NCBI RefSeq assembly: GCF_020521235.1
Contig: NZ_BLAY01000080.1
Span: forward strand, 1-44,842
DNA: 44,842 nt
Direction: 5' to 3'
From: Microseira wollei NIES-4236
GTDB lineage: Bacteria; Cyanobacteriota; Cyanobacteriia; Cyanobacteriales; Aerosakkonemataceae
Of this stretch, positions 36,942-44,842 are shown piece after piece. A program made the translations under genes and the position numbers. How positions within the stretch are numbered: position 1 is the first letter of the stretch; the number at the start of each line of letters is the position of its first letter. A model generated the notes under the pieces. It was not told where the DNA came from. It worked only from the letters and a program-made list of their open reading frames with translations, and did not search any database.

Positions 36942-37730
36942 ATGAAAAATACTCATCTAGCTGTTGGCGTACAAACAAGCCAGCATGAACTTTTAGTCAC
37001 CCTATATTGCGATCTTCAAAACGTCTACTCAATTCTAGAACACGCCGAGCTATTACTGGCTTTTGCCAAGTCCAAAGGACGTGTAATTAGCAAAAAGGTC
37101 TACTATAATTCACAGTGTAAAAACCAGGCTTCTGCAAAAGATAAGCTAAAGAGTCTTGGTTGTGACTGTGTTGATGTTCCTTGTCCTATCAAGAACAGTG
37201 CAGACAATCAAATGATAGCTGACTGTCTTGAGGCTATTGACAGCAATTCTTGTCCCGACATAGTTATCCTTGTCTCAGGGGATGGAGACTTTGTAAAATT
37301 GGTTCGTATTCTGCATAAGTTGGGCAAAAAAGTCATAATCCTTGCTCAACGAGGTAATGTCAAGCAAAAACTGAAGGAACTTGCTGATGAATTCTATTTT
37401 TTAGACGATTTGCCTCAATTAGTTGAGGGAATGACTCAGAAAGAGACAGATTCCGTTCAGTGTCAGATTGCTTACAATAAGGCTATCGAGTACCTGCACG
37501 AAGCTATCAAGACTGCGTTAAGCAAAGGTGAGTCTACAAACTTTTCTCGGATTGACAACCTGATGCGTCAGCTTTTCCCCTGCTATAAAGGAGTTTCCTC
37601 TATTTGTAAGCCCGATGGGAAGAAGTTTTCAAAGTTTAGTAAGTTTGTTGAGGCGGCTGTAAAACATGGAAAAGTACGAATGCAGAATCAACAATTGTTG
37701 TTAATTGAGGCCGATAAACTGGCTGCTTGA
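36942..37730 (+). CDS. NYN-LOTUS protein 2, intact active site
   Basis: 262 aa. NYN nuclease domain: TLYCDLQNVYSILEHAELLL (first Asp), KNSADNQMIADCLEAIDSNS (Asp), DIVILVSGDGDFVKLVRILH (Asp pair), KVIILAQRGNVKQKLKELAD. C-terminal OST-HTH/LOTUS domain: YNKAIEYLHEAIKTALSKGE, NLMRQLFPCYKGVSSICKPD, KKFSKFSKFVEAAVKHGKVR. NYN domains are metal-dependent RNases and LOTUS domains bind RNA, in particular structured or G-rich RNA. It is a paralogue of the protein at 34972, and the gene leader including the giant hairpin is duplicated with it. Confidence 0.88.
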   Translation: MKNTHLAVGVQTSQHELLVTLYCDLQNVYSILEHAELLLAFAKSKGRVISKKVYYNSQCKNQASAKDKLKSLGCDCVDVPCPIKNSADNQMIADCLEAIDSNSCPDIVILVSGDGDFVKLVRILHKLGKKVIILAQRGNVKQKLKELADEFYFLDDLPQLVEGMTQKETDSVQCQIAYNKAIEYLHEAIKTALSKGESTNFSRIDNLMRQLFPCYKGVSSICKPDGKKFSKFSKFVEAAVKHGKVRMQNQQLLLIEADKLAA

Positions 37731-37760
37731 AATCTTTTTACCTCAGCTTGACAGATTTTC

Positions 37761-37793
37761 AGAAACCCGGTTTCTTGAAGAAACCGGGTTTCT
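37761..37793 (+). terminator. AGAAACCCGGTTTCTT hairpin
   Basis: AGAAACCCGGTTTCT and AGAAACCGGGTTTCT form a 15-bp inverted repeat with almost no loop, 30 bp after the NYN 2 stop. It could stop NYN transcription; the same palindrome family is scattered in the window (11775, 36010, 40190). Confidence 0.55.
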
Positions 37794-37841
37794 AAGTCGA
37801 GAGCGATCGCATCTAAAAGCGATAAAAGCGATAAAATTTTT

Positions 37842-38555
37842 ATGGACTCCATGATGACAGTACAACCGATAAAAATGTCGATTCCCACGTTTAAAAATGA
37901 AAAACTCCTGCGCCTTGCGCTGACTCACCGTTCTTATGTCAACGAAAACCCTGGGGAAGGGGAAAATAACGAACGCCTAGAGTTCTTAGGTGATGCTATC
38001 CTGACTTTTTTAAGCGGCGAGTATCTGTATAAACGTCACCCGGAAATGGGAGAAGATGAACTGACTCGTCGCCGCGCAGCATTGGTAGATGAGAAACAGT
38101 TAGCAAAGTTCGCTATCGAGGTAGGTTTAGATTTCAGGATGCGGTTGGGTAAAGGCGCAATTCGAGATGGAGGTTTCACGAATCCAAATTTGCTCAGCAG
38201 TACTTTTGAATCCTTTATTGCTGCTTACTATTTGGATAACAATTCCAATATCGATCCAGTGCGCGCATTTGTGGAAAAACTGTTTGAGTCCGTGCCTGAA
38301 AATGTTGTTGAAATTCGCTCTAATGTAGACTCGAAAAATCGATTTCAGGAATGGGTGCAAACAAATATTAGTCCTACTCCCCCTAAATATGTCACAGTTC
38401 AGGCAGGCGGAGAAGCTCACGCGCCGGAATTTCTTGCTAAAGTGTTTGTGAATGAAAAAGAGTATGGAGAAGGTAGAGGGCGTAGTAAAAAAGATGCTGA
38501 GAAGCGCGCTGCTGAAAATGCCCTAGCCAATTTGAAAAGACGAGGGCTAATGTAG
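37842..38555 (+). CDS. rnc: Ribonuclease III
   Basis: 237 aa (ATG 37842; the ATG at 37854 giving MTVQPIKM is possible). RNase III domain: LALTHRSYVNENPGEGENNE, RLEFLGDAILTFLSGEYLYK with the catalytic ERLEFLGD box, LLSSTFESFIAAYYLD. A dsRNA-binding domain follows (DSKNRFQEWVQTNI; GRSKKDAEKRAAENALANLK). It cuts double-stranded RNA such as rRNA precursors. Length is normal. Cyanobacteria usually have several RNase III paralogues, and this one may be an accessory copy linked to the NYN/hairpin locus. Confidence 0.92.
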   Translation: MDSMMTVQPIKMSIPTFKNEKLLRLALTHRSYVNENPGEGENNERLEFLGDAILTFLSGEYLYKRHPEMGEDELTRRRAALVDEKQLAKFAIEVGLDFRMRLGKGAIRDGGFTNPNLLSSTFESFIAAYYLDNNSNIDPVRAFVEKLFESVPENVVEIRSNVDSKNRFQEWVQTNISPTPPKYVTVQAGGEAHAPEFLAKVFVNEKEYGEGRGRSKKDAEKRAAENALANLKRRGLM

Positions 38556-38581
38556 AAACGCCCTATTCGGTAGAAATTGCA

Positions 38582-39367
38582 TCAATCACCCTGTTTTGTC
38601 TTCAAAATAGTTGTGCCAACAGAATTATCTAGCTCAATATCTTCAAGGAACATTTCGTTGACGGTTTGTTGACGGTAAATCATCCTCTCCCTCACCCATT
38701 CTCTATTGCTTCCCTCCATGTACTTGCCGATGCAGTAGGCAGAATACTCGATGTGCTTCGTCTCGTCGTAGATAAACATGTCGGACATGCGAGTCACCTT
38801 GGGCAAATCCGCAGGTGTAGCGTAAGCTTGCAGCACGGGACGTAGCAGCAGTTGCAGAATCAATGCCCGAATCTCCAACAAATTAATCTGGATAATTTCA
38901 TCCATGACAAGCTGTTCATCCATTATCTCATCGTCAGAAACTGGAGCAATGGGTGGATGTTTGTGGTGATAGTATTCGGGGGATAACGCTTGCAATTGTG
39001 CCCGGTAGTCTGCTTCCATTTGTGTGGGGAAGAGTCTATTAACCAGCGCAACGAACATTTTTGAGTGGCGAGATTCGTCGATGGAATGACTGCGAACTAA
39101 CTGGGAGAACTCCTGGTTTTCCACCTGCCGCGCGAAATCCCAAACATGCCTGGCGCCGTTTCCTTCTTCGGCGGCGTTGAGAATCAGGGAGTTAGCGAAC
39201 CACTCAGGATTACGGGCGCATTTACGATACAAATTACCGTACCATGCCTTGCCGTGGGGCGGTGGGTTAATCTCGCACGCTTCCCTTAAAACCGTTTTAT
39301 AATCCTCAGAAATTGGGCAGTTATAACGCCCAAGATAGTCAATTGCTAACTCGCTGACGTTGTTCAT
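38582..39367 (-). CDS. Diiron ferritin-like / heme-oxygenase-like enzyme
   Basis: About 261 aa from ATG at 39367 (AGGAGG five bases upstream); an upstream in-frame start at 39400 is disfavoured. All-helical, with metal-type motifs: NAAEEGNGARHVWDFARQVE (ExxxxxH), SHSIDESRHSKMFVALVNRL (ExxH), VMDEIIQINLLEIRAL (E), FIYDETKHIEYSAYCIGKYM (ExxH). The arrangement suggests a carboxylate-bridged diiron centre of the ferritin/heme-oxygenase-like superfamily, many members of which modify amino acids or peptides. The gene lies 98 bp downstream of a precursor-peptide-like gene on the same strand. Confidence 0.78.
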   Translation of the reverse strand: MNNVSELAIDYLGRYNCPISEDYKTVLREACEINPPPHGKAWYGNLYRKCARNPEWFANSLILNAAEEGNGARHVWDFARQVENQEFSQLVRSHSIDESRHSKMFVALVNRLFPTQMEADYRAQLQALSPEYYHHKHPPIAPVSDDEIMDEQLVMDEIIQINLLEIRALILQLLLRPVLQAYATPADLPKVTRMSDMFIYDETKHIEYSAYCIGKYMEGSNREWVRERMIYRQQTVNEMFLEDIELDNSVGTTILKTKQGD

Positions 39368-39464
39368 AAAACCTCCTGGAAGTGTGGAAATACGACACAA
39401 GCAATTTTAGTTGCTATAGGGTGTTGATGCTCCCACCCCTTGAAGGGGTGGGATTATTGGTTTA

Positions 39465-39752
39465 TCAAACTGACTCTGCCGGTATTGGGTCTATCGGATA
39501 TGCTTTGATTTCAATTACACACCACTTGTATTTCCAACAGGGTGGAGGGGGTGGACAAATACGAATCACACCAATGCGTATTGGGAAATCTATTGTATCA
39601 TCTGGGCAAATGCGAATTGGGCTAATGCGAACTGGGAATTTACCTGCTGCATCAATCGAGAGATCCGCCGAAATTCCCCCTTTAATTGCCTCGAGTTCTT
39701 CCTCACTCAAATCAAATTTAATCGGGCCGTCCTCTAGGTTTTCCAGCTTCAT
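39465..39752 (-). CDS. RiPP-precursor-like peptide
   Basis: 95 aa with GAGGA eight bases before ATG at 39752. The first 26 residues (MKLENLEDGPIKFDLSEEEL, EAIKGG) look like a leader of the nitrile-hydratase/Nif11-like type ending in a double-glycine cleavage site. The putative core is repetitive: FPVRISPIRICP and FPIRIGVIRICP, then PPPPCWKYKWC and a hydrophobic tail. Cys, Arg-Ile and Pro repeats suggest a modified natural product. It is directly upstream of the diiron enzyme. No transporter or other maturation gene is in the window, so the product class is inferred. Confidence 0.65.
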   Translation of the reverse strand: MKLENLEDGPIKFDLSEEELEAIKGGISADLSIDAAGKFPVRISPIRICPDDTIDFPIRIGVIRICPPPPPCWKYKWCVIEIKAYPIDPIPAESV

Positions 39753-40365
39753 ATTTACTTTCCTCGCTACATTTACTAAGTTGGGCGATCGCTATAGAAT
39801 AAGATAACTAACCCCAGGAAAGCCAAGTTGCCGTTTTGGCAGGTTTTAATTAAAAAATGTTTCGGATTTCACGCAGTCAGTTGTGTTATGGAACCGCTGT
39901 TTAATGCTAAAACCAAGAGGATTCAGGACTTACGCCCATATTCCCGGTTTCAACGAAAAATCGTTGGTTTGGCAACCAGAGATTGACGGTCTCACCTTTG
40001 TTTCTGGCCTCGGGTATTGTTGAGTTTCGACTTCGGCAATGTAAAATTAAAGAATAGTTTCAGAAATGGGCGCAGCGAAACATTGGCTCGACTCTTCAGG
40101 ACTGATATAATGTCAGTCCGAAGTGGTGTACGGGAGGGGCGGGTTTATTTATTCCTTGGGTTGTTGTAAGGGCGGGTTTAACGAGAAAAGAAACCGGGTT
40201 TCGACCATGATCTCTTTCCTTGCTCAACAATTTTTCACAGAAACCTGGTTTCTTTTGTAAAACCCGCCCCTACTATACACAACCAAAGCGAAGCGACATG
40301 ATATTACGCTCCAAACTGGTTTTCTCCAAACAGCTAATCTGTCGAATCCAAAATCTAAAATTTCT
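39753..40365. other. Gene-free stretch with palindromic remnants
   Basis: It contains the promoter region of the precursor gene, a half element starting AGGACTTACGC (39931) related to 11761, an AAACCGGGTTTC palindrome near 40190 and a second near 40240, and CGACATGATATTACG. The forward frame at 40220-40459 follows these repeats and is not supported as a gene. Confidence 0.5.
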
Positions 40366-41003
40366 ATGTCTGACCAACCCCAACCCCGCACTCATCAAGA
40401 ACTATAGGACTTATATCATTTCCGGTTGCATCCCTAGCGTTAGGCTAGCAGGAAAGTAGGTGAGCAGGTGAGCAGGTGGGAGGAAAAAAAAACAGCTCCC
40501 ACAGACTATATACAACTTATGCAACCGGACATGATATAACTAATATTTTATGCCGTCGTTTGGAGCGGCGTTTATCTCAAATGGCGCAAAATCTCGGATT
40601 TGTTTATACCCGCTACGCCGACGATTTAACTTTTTCTGCTTCTGGGGAAAACCTGCGCCATATTTGTAATATTCTGAGGCGTACCGAATCAATTGTTGCC
40701 CATGAAGGATTGGCAATCAATGAAGAGAAAACTCGAATTCTTCGCAGTTCGGGACAACAGGAAGTGACGGGGGTAGTTGTTAACGAAAAACCGAATGTTG
40801 ATAGAAAAATGTTAAAACGCTTTCGCGCTACATTGTATCAAATTGAAAAAGATGGCTTAGAAGGCAAACACTGGGGGCATTCTTCAGATTTAATCGCATC
40901 AATTCAGGGTTTTGCTAACTTTGTCGCTATGCTCGCTCCGCAACAAGGTGCTGAATTTCAGCAACGGGTGCGACGAATTCGAGAACAATATAGATCTACT
41001 TGA
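40366..41003 (+). pseudogene. Retron/group II-type reverse transcriptase, gutted and carrying a MITE
   Basis: The N-terminus MSDQPQPRTHQEL (40366-40404) is that of cyanobacterial retron-type RTs and runs into a stop at the left end of a MITE-like insert. After the insert the frame resumes in the palm domain: LCRRLERRLSQMAQNLGFVY, TRYADDLTFSASG with the YADD catalytic motif, LAINEEKTRILRSSGQQEVT, GVVVNEKPNVDRKMLKRFRA. The region expected between (fingers and the QG(A/T)PTSP box) is missing. So the RT lost roughly 150-200 residues together with the insertion and cannot be active. Confidence 0.8.
40413..40537. repeat. MITE-like element inside the RT
   Basis: ATATCATTTCCGGTTGCAT and ATGCAACCGGACATGATAT are near-perfect 19-bp terminal inverted repeats; the ends match those at 938 and 13977. 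The interior has a GGTGAGCA direct repeat. Confidence 0.8.
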
Positions 41004-41130
41004 GATTTAAAGTTGCAGCGTGAGGGGAGAACAGATTAAAATCTGTTTGAGTAGCAGTTGGGGAACTGACTCCGAATAAAAGGTTGACCAAGAAAGTTAG
41101 GGTGGTGGCTAACAGTAGTTTTTCTAACAT
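40996..41130 (-). CDS. 44-aa secreted peptide
   Basis: ATG at 41130 with AGGAG seven bases upstream; the frame ends at 40996, overlapping the RT 3' end by 8 bp tail to tail. MLEKLLLATTLTFLVNLLFG then VSSPTATQTD is a clear signal peptide, leaving a mature peptide of about 20 residues. No known family. Confidence 0.6.
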   Translation of the reverse strand: MLEKLLLATTLTFLVNLLFGVSSPTATQTDFNLFSPHAATLNLK

Positions 41131-41342
41131 TTGTCAACTCCTATAAGGCAGCTAAAGCAGCAAGTAACGACCGATAGCTTTACTATCAATTATCTTTCTG
41201 TAATGCTTTGCGATCGCAAGCTTTATAGAAAAGTGACAATAATCTGCCAGTTAGGTGATTATAGTCACAAACAAGCGGCGCTGTTTCTCCATTGTTTGAA
41301 AGCGGGGGGTAGCAGAGATTTGCTACCCTCCTATAGGAAACG

Positions 41343-42122
41343 TTAAAAAGGAGAGCTGAGAAGAAATTGAAGCGCTATACCTGCCACCCCTTGTAGAAAA
41401 CTGAGAAAATCTCCCTTACCGGGTCGCAGTCTGGCTGTACGAGGAGTTTGAATCCCTTTGATAACTTGTTGGGCTAATTGTTGACCTTCCTGATTTCCTT
41501 GGGCGATGTAGAGAGTTTCGGCTTTCTTAGTATCTTCAATTGCGGCGGTGGGATCGCCCAAATGGTAGCGAGCCAAACCGCGACTCAGATAAGCATTCGC
41601 CATTTCGGGTTTCATTGTCAAGGCTTGGTTAAAAAGATCGATTGCCCGGTTAAAATTATCTCGCTCGGCTTCTGCCATACCCATGCGGTAGAAGTCTTCA
41701 GCCGTACCTGCGTAAGTTGGTACTCCCATCGCACCCAGCATGTTAGCATTCCCTAAGCTGGCACCCGTTAAATTCGCTTCCACCAAGTGGGTGTCTCTCA
41801 AATCGGCAGCATTTAAGTTAGCACCACTTAAGTTAGCGCCAGTCAAGTCAGCACCAAACAAACTCGCACCTGTAAGATTAGCACCGCCCAGATCCGCACC
41901 CGCCAGGTTGGCACGACTGAGATTGGCACGACTCAAGTTCGCCCCCCTGAGATTAGCACCCGCCAGGTTAGCCATCACTAACCCAGCATTGCTTAAATCG
42001 CATCCTTGACATTGCCGGGTGGAAAGCAGCTGTCTGGTATGTTCGGGATTGGCAGCTAAAGCAGGAGTTGCCAAGCTAATGGCAGTTAGCAGGGTGGAAC
42101 TCGCCAAAATTCTCAGTTTCAT
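41343..42122 (-). CDS. Secreted pentapeptide-repeat plus TPR protein
   Basis: 259 aa from ATG at 42122 (GAGGTGTAT upstream); the in-frame start at 42173 lies before the signal peptide. A signal peptide ([19 protein letters not shown]) precedes residues ~40-130, about 15 pentapeptide repeats A(D/N)LxX that build a right-handed beta helix ([20 protein letters not shown]). Residues ~150-215 are two TPR units ([20 protein letters not shown]). The C-terminus is hydrophobic. The [10 protein letters not shown] opening is common in cyanobacterial periplasmic pentapeptide proteins. Function is unknown. Confidence 0.85.
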   Translation of the reverse strand: MKLRILASSTLLTAISLATPALAANPEHTRQLLSTRQCQGCDLSNAGLVMANLAGANLRGANLSRANLSRANLAGADLGGANLTGASLFGADLTGANLSGANLNAADLRDTHLVEANLTGASLGNANMLGAMGVPTYAGTAEDFYRMGMAEAERDNFNRAIDLFNQALTMKPEMANAYLSRGLARYHLGDPTAAIEDTKKAETLYIAQGNQEGQQLAQQVIKGIQTPRTARLRPGKGDFLSFLQGVAGIALQFLLSSPF

Positions 42123-42209
42123 ATACACCTCACACCCATCGGGATTGGGTACGCTATCAACAAATTCATACAACCAATTTAACGCAAGTTGCTAGTTATA
42201 AACTTGGGG

Positions 42210-42246
42210 GTTGCTAATTGCTAATTGCTAATTGCTAATTGCTAAT
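42210..42246. repeat. STRR: TTGCTAA heptamers
   Basis: Five tandem TTGCTAA units; the same unit as at 22222-22261. A related ATTAGCAATTAGCCATTAGC run lies near 42748 in the opposite sense. Confidence 0.85.
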
Positions 42247-42336
42247 GGGAGCATTTTTCCTGATTGAGCCATTAGCCTCATGTTTGAGATAACTAGCAAC
42301 TTGGGTTAATTTATTTTTTTTACCACGGGGGATTAG

Positions 42337-42644
42337 TTAATTTTCAGATTGAGGATTGTCCTGATTACGAACATTTGTCAGCCTCTGAATTAAAGCGGGT
42401 GGCGTGGCTTGACGGAAAGCGCCGCAATAATACATCGTCATTACAGCTTTGAACGCCCAATGGTCTGGCGATACATCGGTGAAGGTTTCGGCTTTATTTT
42501 CCACGCCAGCGGCGAGGACTTGTTGTGCCGTTGGCTGCGCTTGTGCCGTGCCCCCCCTTGGTAAGGGGGGGTTGGGGGGGATCGTGCGGGAATTGCAACG
42601 CACAAAGGAATTAACATTGCGATCGCAGGAATTATTCGTTTCAT
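42337..42644 (-). pseudogene. SLH-domain secreted protein, disrupted by a short repeat
   Basis: ATG at 42644 begins MKRIIPAIAMLIPLCVAIPA, a signal peptide. Then an inserted GGGGG-rich repeat (42549-42586, CCCCCCCTTGGTAAGGGGGG type) shifts the frame; the remainder AQPTAQQVLAAGVENKAETF, TDVSPDHWAFKAVMTMYYCG lies in the next frame and ends at 42337. TDVSPDHWAFKAV is an S-layer-homology start. The insert explains the frameshift. Confidence 0.72.
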
Positions 42645-42761
42645 AGTCAAGCAGCAAAACCACTGCTATCAGGATATACTTCACACGGACACTTTCTTAA
42701 CAGTTAGGTTGCGCGCCAGAAGACTGGCAGAACTATCAAGATCGCCATTAGCAATTAGCCA

Positions 42762-43929
42762 TTAGCAATTAGCCACAATCGGCGATAATTGAGCAATTAT
42801 CGGATCTTGCTGTCTTGCTGCCCAATTGGCAAATCGCTGGGCTAGGGGTGGTACGAATACTAACGGATTGGTAAATCCAGAAAATAAATATAAGCCTTCA
42901 ACGCCGGGAATTTTACTAACCACGGGGAGGCGATTGTAGCTGAAAGCGACCAAGCAATGATGCCAAGTTCCAGGTTTATTTGCCACCGTTGGCAGCAATT
43001 TGCCTATTTGGGCGCGCATGTCGGCTTCGCTTTGGGTTGGGTCAACTTTAGCATGGGGGTCGGCGATCGCGCGACTGATTTGCCCCATGCGGATGCTGCC
43101 ATCTTGGAATTGAAACACACCGGGGTCTAAAATTGGCGGTACTACCTCGTAACCGGGCAAATTCCACAAAGCATCGTTATCGCTAGCAGCTGCTTCGAGT
43201 TGGAAACGTTTTAATTGGGCAGGCATGACGCAGGTGCTAAGTTGCAAGTCAACTGGCGGCGTTTCGATCATTTCTGCGTGGGAGAAATACACCCGGACAT
43301 TTATGCCAGCGTTTCTCAGCAGCATCCGACTTAAACCACCCGCTATAGACGACGTTTTCGCTGTAATACGTGGCGGTGGGAGTGGTAACGCCAACGATGC
43401 GTTGATTTTCGCCCACGAATCCCACTACCCGATCGATTTGCATTTCGCCGCCTGCGCGCATCGCAGCTTGACAGTATGCCAGGGCAGTCATTTCGGGTTG
43501 AATGTGACCGTGACGGAGAGTTAGCGCCCCTGCGATCGCGTGCGGATTCAGCAACGGTTCCATTTTACAAGCTTCTGTAACGCTCAGTAACTCAGGCGCG
43601 ATCGCCAACTGACGATAAGCTGCCGCTACTTGTTCTGGGTCATCATCGGCGTCAATCGTTAAAATTAGGTCTAATTCGCGGAACTGGGTATCCCCGTCTA
43701 ACTCTTGAGATAAAATGCGGTGTCTTTCGATACCTTCGCTACAAAGTTGCCGCGTCAGTTCGCTTGTACCAGACCAGTAGGCCAAACCGCCATAACTATA
43801 GCGCGTAGCGTTTTGGGGTGTGGCGTTTTGTTCTAACAGGAGGACGGAAAAGCCTTTTTTGGTCAGTTCGTAGCCAAGTGCGGCTCCTGTAATGCCGCCA
43901 CCGATCACAATCCAATCAAAGGTTTGCAT
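42762..43929 (-). pseudogene. FAD-dependent oxidoreductase (DAO type), frameshifted
   Basis: The N-terminal part (43929 to ~43346) has the dinucleotide motif VIGGGITGAALGYEL and YGGLAYWSG, DAO-family features. Near 43346 VVYSG must pass into GGLSRMLLRNAGINVRVYFS of the neighbouring frame; one extra G in AGCGGGTGG would explain it. The second part (to 42762) contains LFSGFTNPLVFVPPLAQRFA, the C-terminal FAD-contact region. Joined length is about 388 aa, normal for glycine/sarcosine-oxidase-like enzymes. One lesion only, so a sequencing error is possible. Confidence 0.75.
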
Positions 43930-44311
43930 GAATTCTTCCCGCGAATAACTAACAGGTCATCCGGCAGAAACTCTTAATATTTCTCTAGCTATTGTAAATT
44001 TTAATTTACGTTTTTAATACCCGATAAATTCAAATAATATAGCATAAAATCATAGGGATTTTTAGGGTTATATGCTAAAGTTTAAAACAATATCAATTTG
44101 ATAAATCAAAAAAATATCTCCAGCAGTCTTGGCAACACAACCTGTCAACCTTGTGGGTGATTCCATCGGGTGCTTAATCAAACTATAATCACGATTATTT
44201 ATTAAATTTTATCTCGATATATATTAACTTATATCTCGCAAAAGGTGACAGTTAAAGACTGTGCTTGCTATAGTTTAATAGTTAGGAAATGGCGTTTAAA
44301 GAGTCAAAGCC

Positions 44312-44550
44312 ATGAATCTGATTGCATGGATTGTTTTAGGTCTATTGGCTGGAGCGTTCGCGCAGCGTGCCGGAGGCATATCGCTAAAGCGATTTATCCC
44401 GGATACCAAGGCGGTGGAATTCTTTCCACAATCCTGCTAGGCATTGTAGGAGCTTTTCTCGGTGGAACATTAATGACGCTCTGGCAAAAGGGAACTTTAT
44501 CAAACATGACGAGACGCACAAAACCCCCGTCATTTATGCGGGGGATGTAG
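44312..44550 (+). pseudogene. GlsB/YeaQ-type membrane protein, disrupted by a short repeat
   Basis: ATG at 44312 reads MNLIAWIVLGLLAGA, then an inserted ~30-bp repeat (TTCGCGCAGCGTGCCGGAGG) shifts the frame. In the neighbouring frame AKAIYPGYQGGGILSTILLG and IVGAFLGGTLMT complete a GlsB/YeaQ/YmgE small membrane protein. A related repeat end (CAGGGAGGCATATCGC) lies at 34551. Confidence 0.75.
44521..44547 (+). terminator. Hairpin terminator
   Basis: ACCCCCG and CGGGGG pair around TCATTTATG shortly before the end of the disrupted GlsB frame. Confidence 0.6.
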
Positions 44551-44716
44551 TGTTCGCTTTGACTTTTAAGTCCCGTCAAGTAAATGATAGTATGTCTTAA
44601 AAGGGGGTGATAAATATTGCTGACATGCTACGTCTACAAGTTGAGGCAAAACGCGACTCAATCTAGAGTTATGGCAACTTGGGTTGACATGTTGAGGAGC
44701 CAATACAATTGGTGCT

Positions 44717-44842
44717 GTGCGATTCGTTTAACCTAAAGTAGCTGAAAAGCTTACGGGACGGTTAACCCAGTTAATGAGACTGGTGATAACTGGTTACATT
44801 TGGAGGTGAGACTCCGTGAGTCAAGTCCTCCCCCTCAAGTGC
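44717..44842 (+). mobile_element. Probable group II intron 5' end, runs off the window
   Basis: GTGCGATTCG at 44717 fits the GUGYG start of group II introns. CTGAAAAGCTTACGG, GGTTAACCCAGTTAATGAGA and GGAGGTGAGACTCCGTGAGT are consistent with a folded domain I. An intron-encoded protein would lie beyond the window. The assignment is from pattern memory only. Confidence 0.4.

Noticed and set aside
39382-39807. 141-aa forward frame
   Set aside because: It is the complement of the precursor-peptide gene, whose leader, repeats and ribosome site are convincing on the other strand.

Overview
The window is cyanobacterial, most likely from a filamentous Oscillatoriales/Nostocales-type genome. HIP1 octamers (GCGATCGC) occur throughout, short tandem heptamer repeats (STRR) fill spacers, small palindromic elements are common, and cyanobacteria-restricted protein families (XisH/XisI, Uma2, DUF2500) are present. 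Much of it is accessory DNA: at least eight broken genes, several toxin-antitoxin pairs and many small ribbon-helix-helix (RHH) proteins.

Layout. 1-12.8 kb: a truncated 31-residue-repeat protein, a broken WGR/HEAT gene, an HNH nuclease, an abortive-infection-type gene, a decayed ParE with intact ParD, tandem small RHH genes, a Uma2 protein, a PIN remnant, a DUF2500 protein and a polysaccharide deacetylase. 12.9-31.1 kb: a giant tRNA island. It opens with a strong promoter and an rRNA-type boxA motif and carries 38 tRNA genes that together read codons for every amino acid except isoleucine (no Ile-GAU seen). Interspersed are four homing-type nucleases, a macro-domain protein, an Rnl5-type RNA ligase, a NADAR protein, a RelE-type TA pair, an OLD-type ATPase/TOPRIM protein, a P-loop kinase-like protein, a DHFR-like protein, a VapC TA pair and a second EF-Tu. 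Between the RNA ligase and the NADAR gene lies a short sequence that joins a 23S rRNA sarcin-ricin-loop copy to a 23S GTPase-associated-centre copy, the two rRNA sites that translation-factor GTPases touch. 31.2-34.4 kb: an RHH cluster, a PIN TA pair and XisI/XisH, part of it framed by an 88-bp direct repeat. 34.6-38.6 kb: two paralogous NYN-LOTUS proteins, each preceded by a ~185-nt giant hairpin, then RNase III. 38.6-39.8 kb: a diiron ferritin-like enzyme with a precursor-peptide-like gene. 40-44.8 kb: a gutted reverse transcriptase, a small secreted peptide, a pentapeptide/TPR protein, three broken genes (SLH, FAD oxidoreductase, GlsB) and a probable group II intron 5' end.

How it may work together (inference). 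The island looks like a transferable back-up or decoy translation kit: nearly complete decoding capacity, EF-Tu, RNA repair, ADP-ribose removal enzymes, and an RNA imitating the ribosomal target of SRL-cleaving toxins, L11-site drugs and GTPases. The boxA leader suggests that it is transcribed like an rRNA operon. The NYN-LOTUS/giant-hairpin pair beside RNase III is a second candidate for an undescribed RNA-based system.
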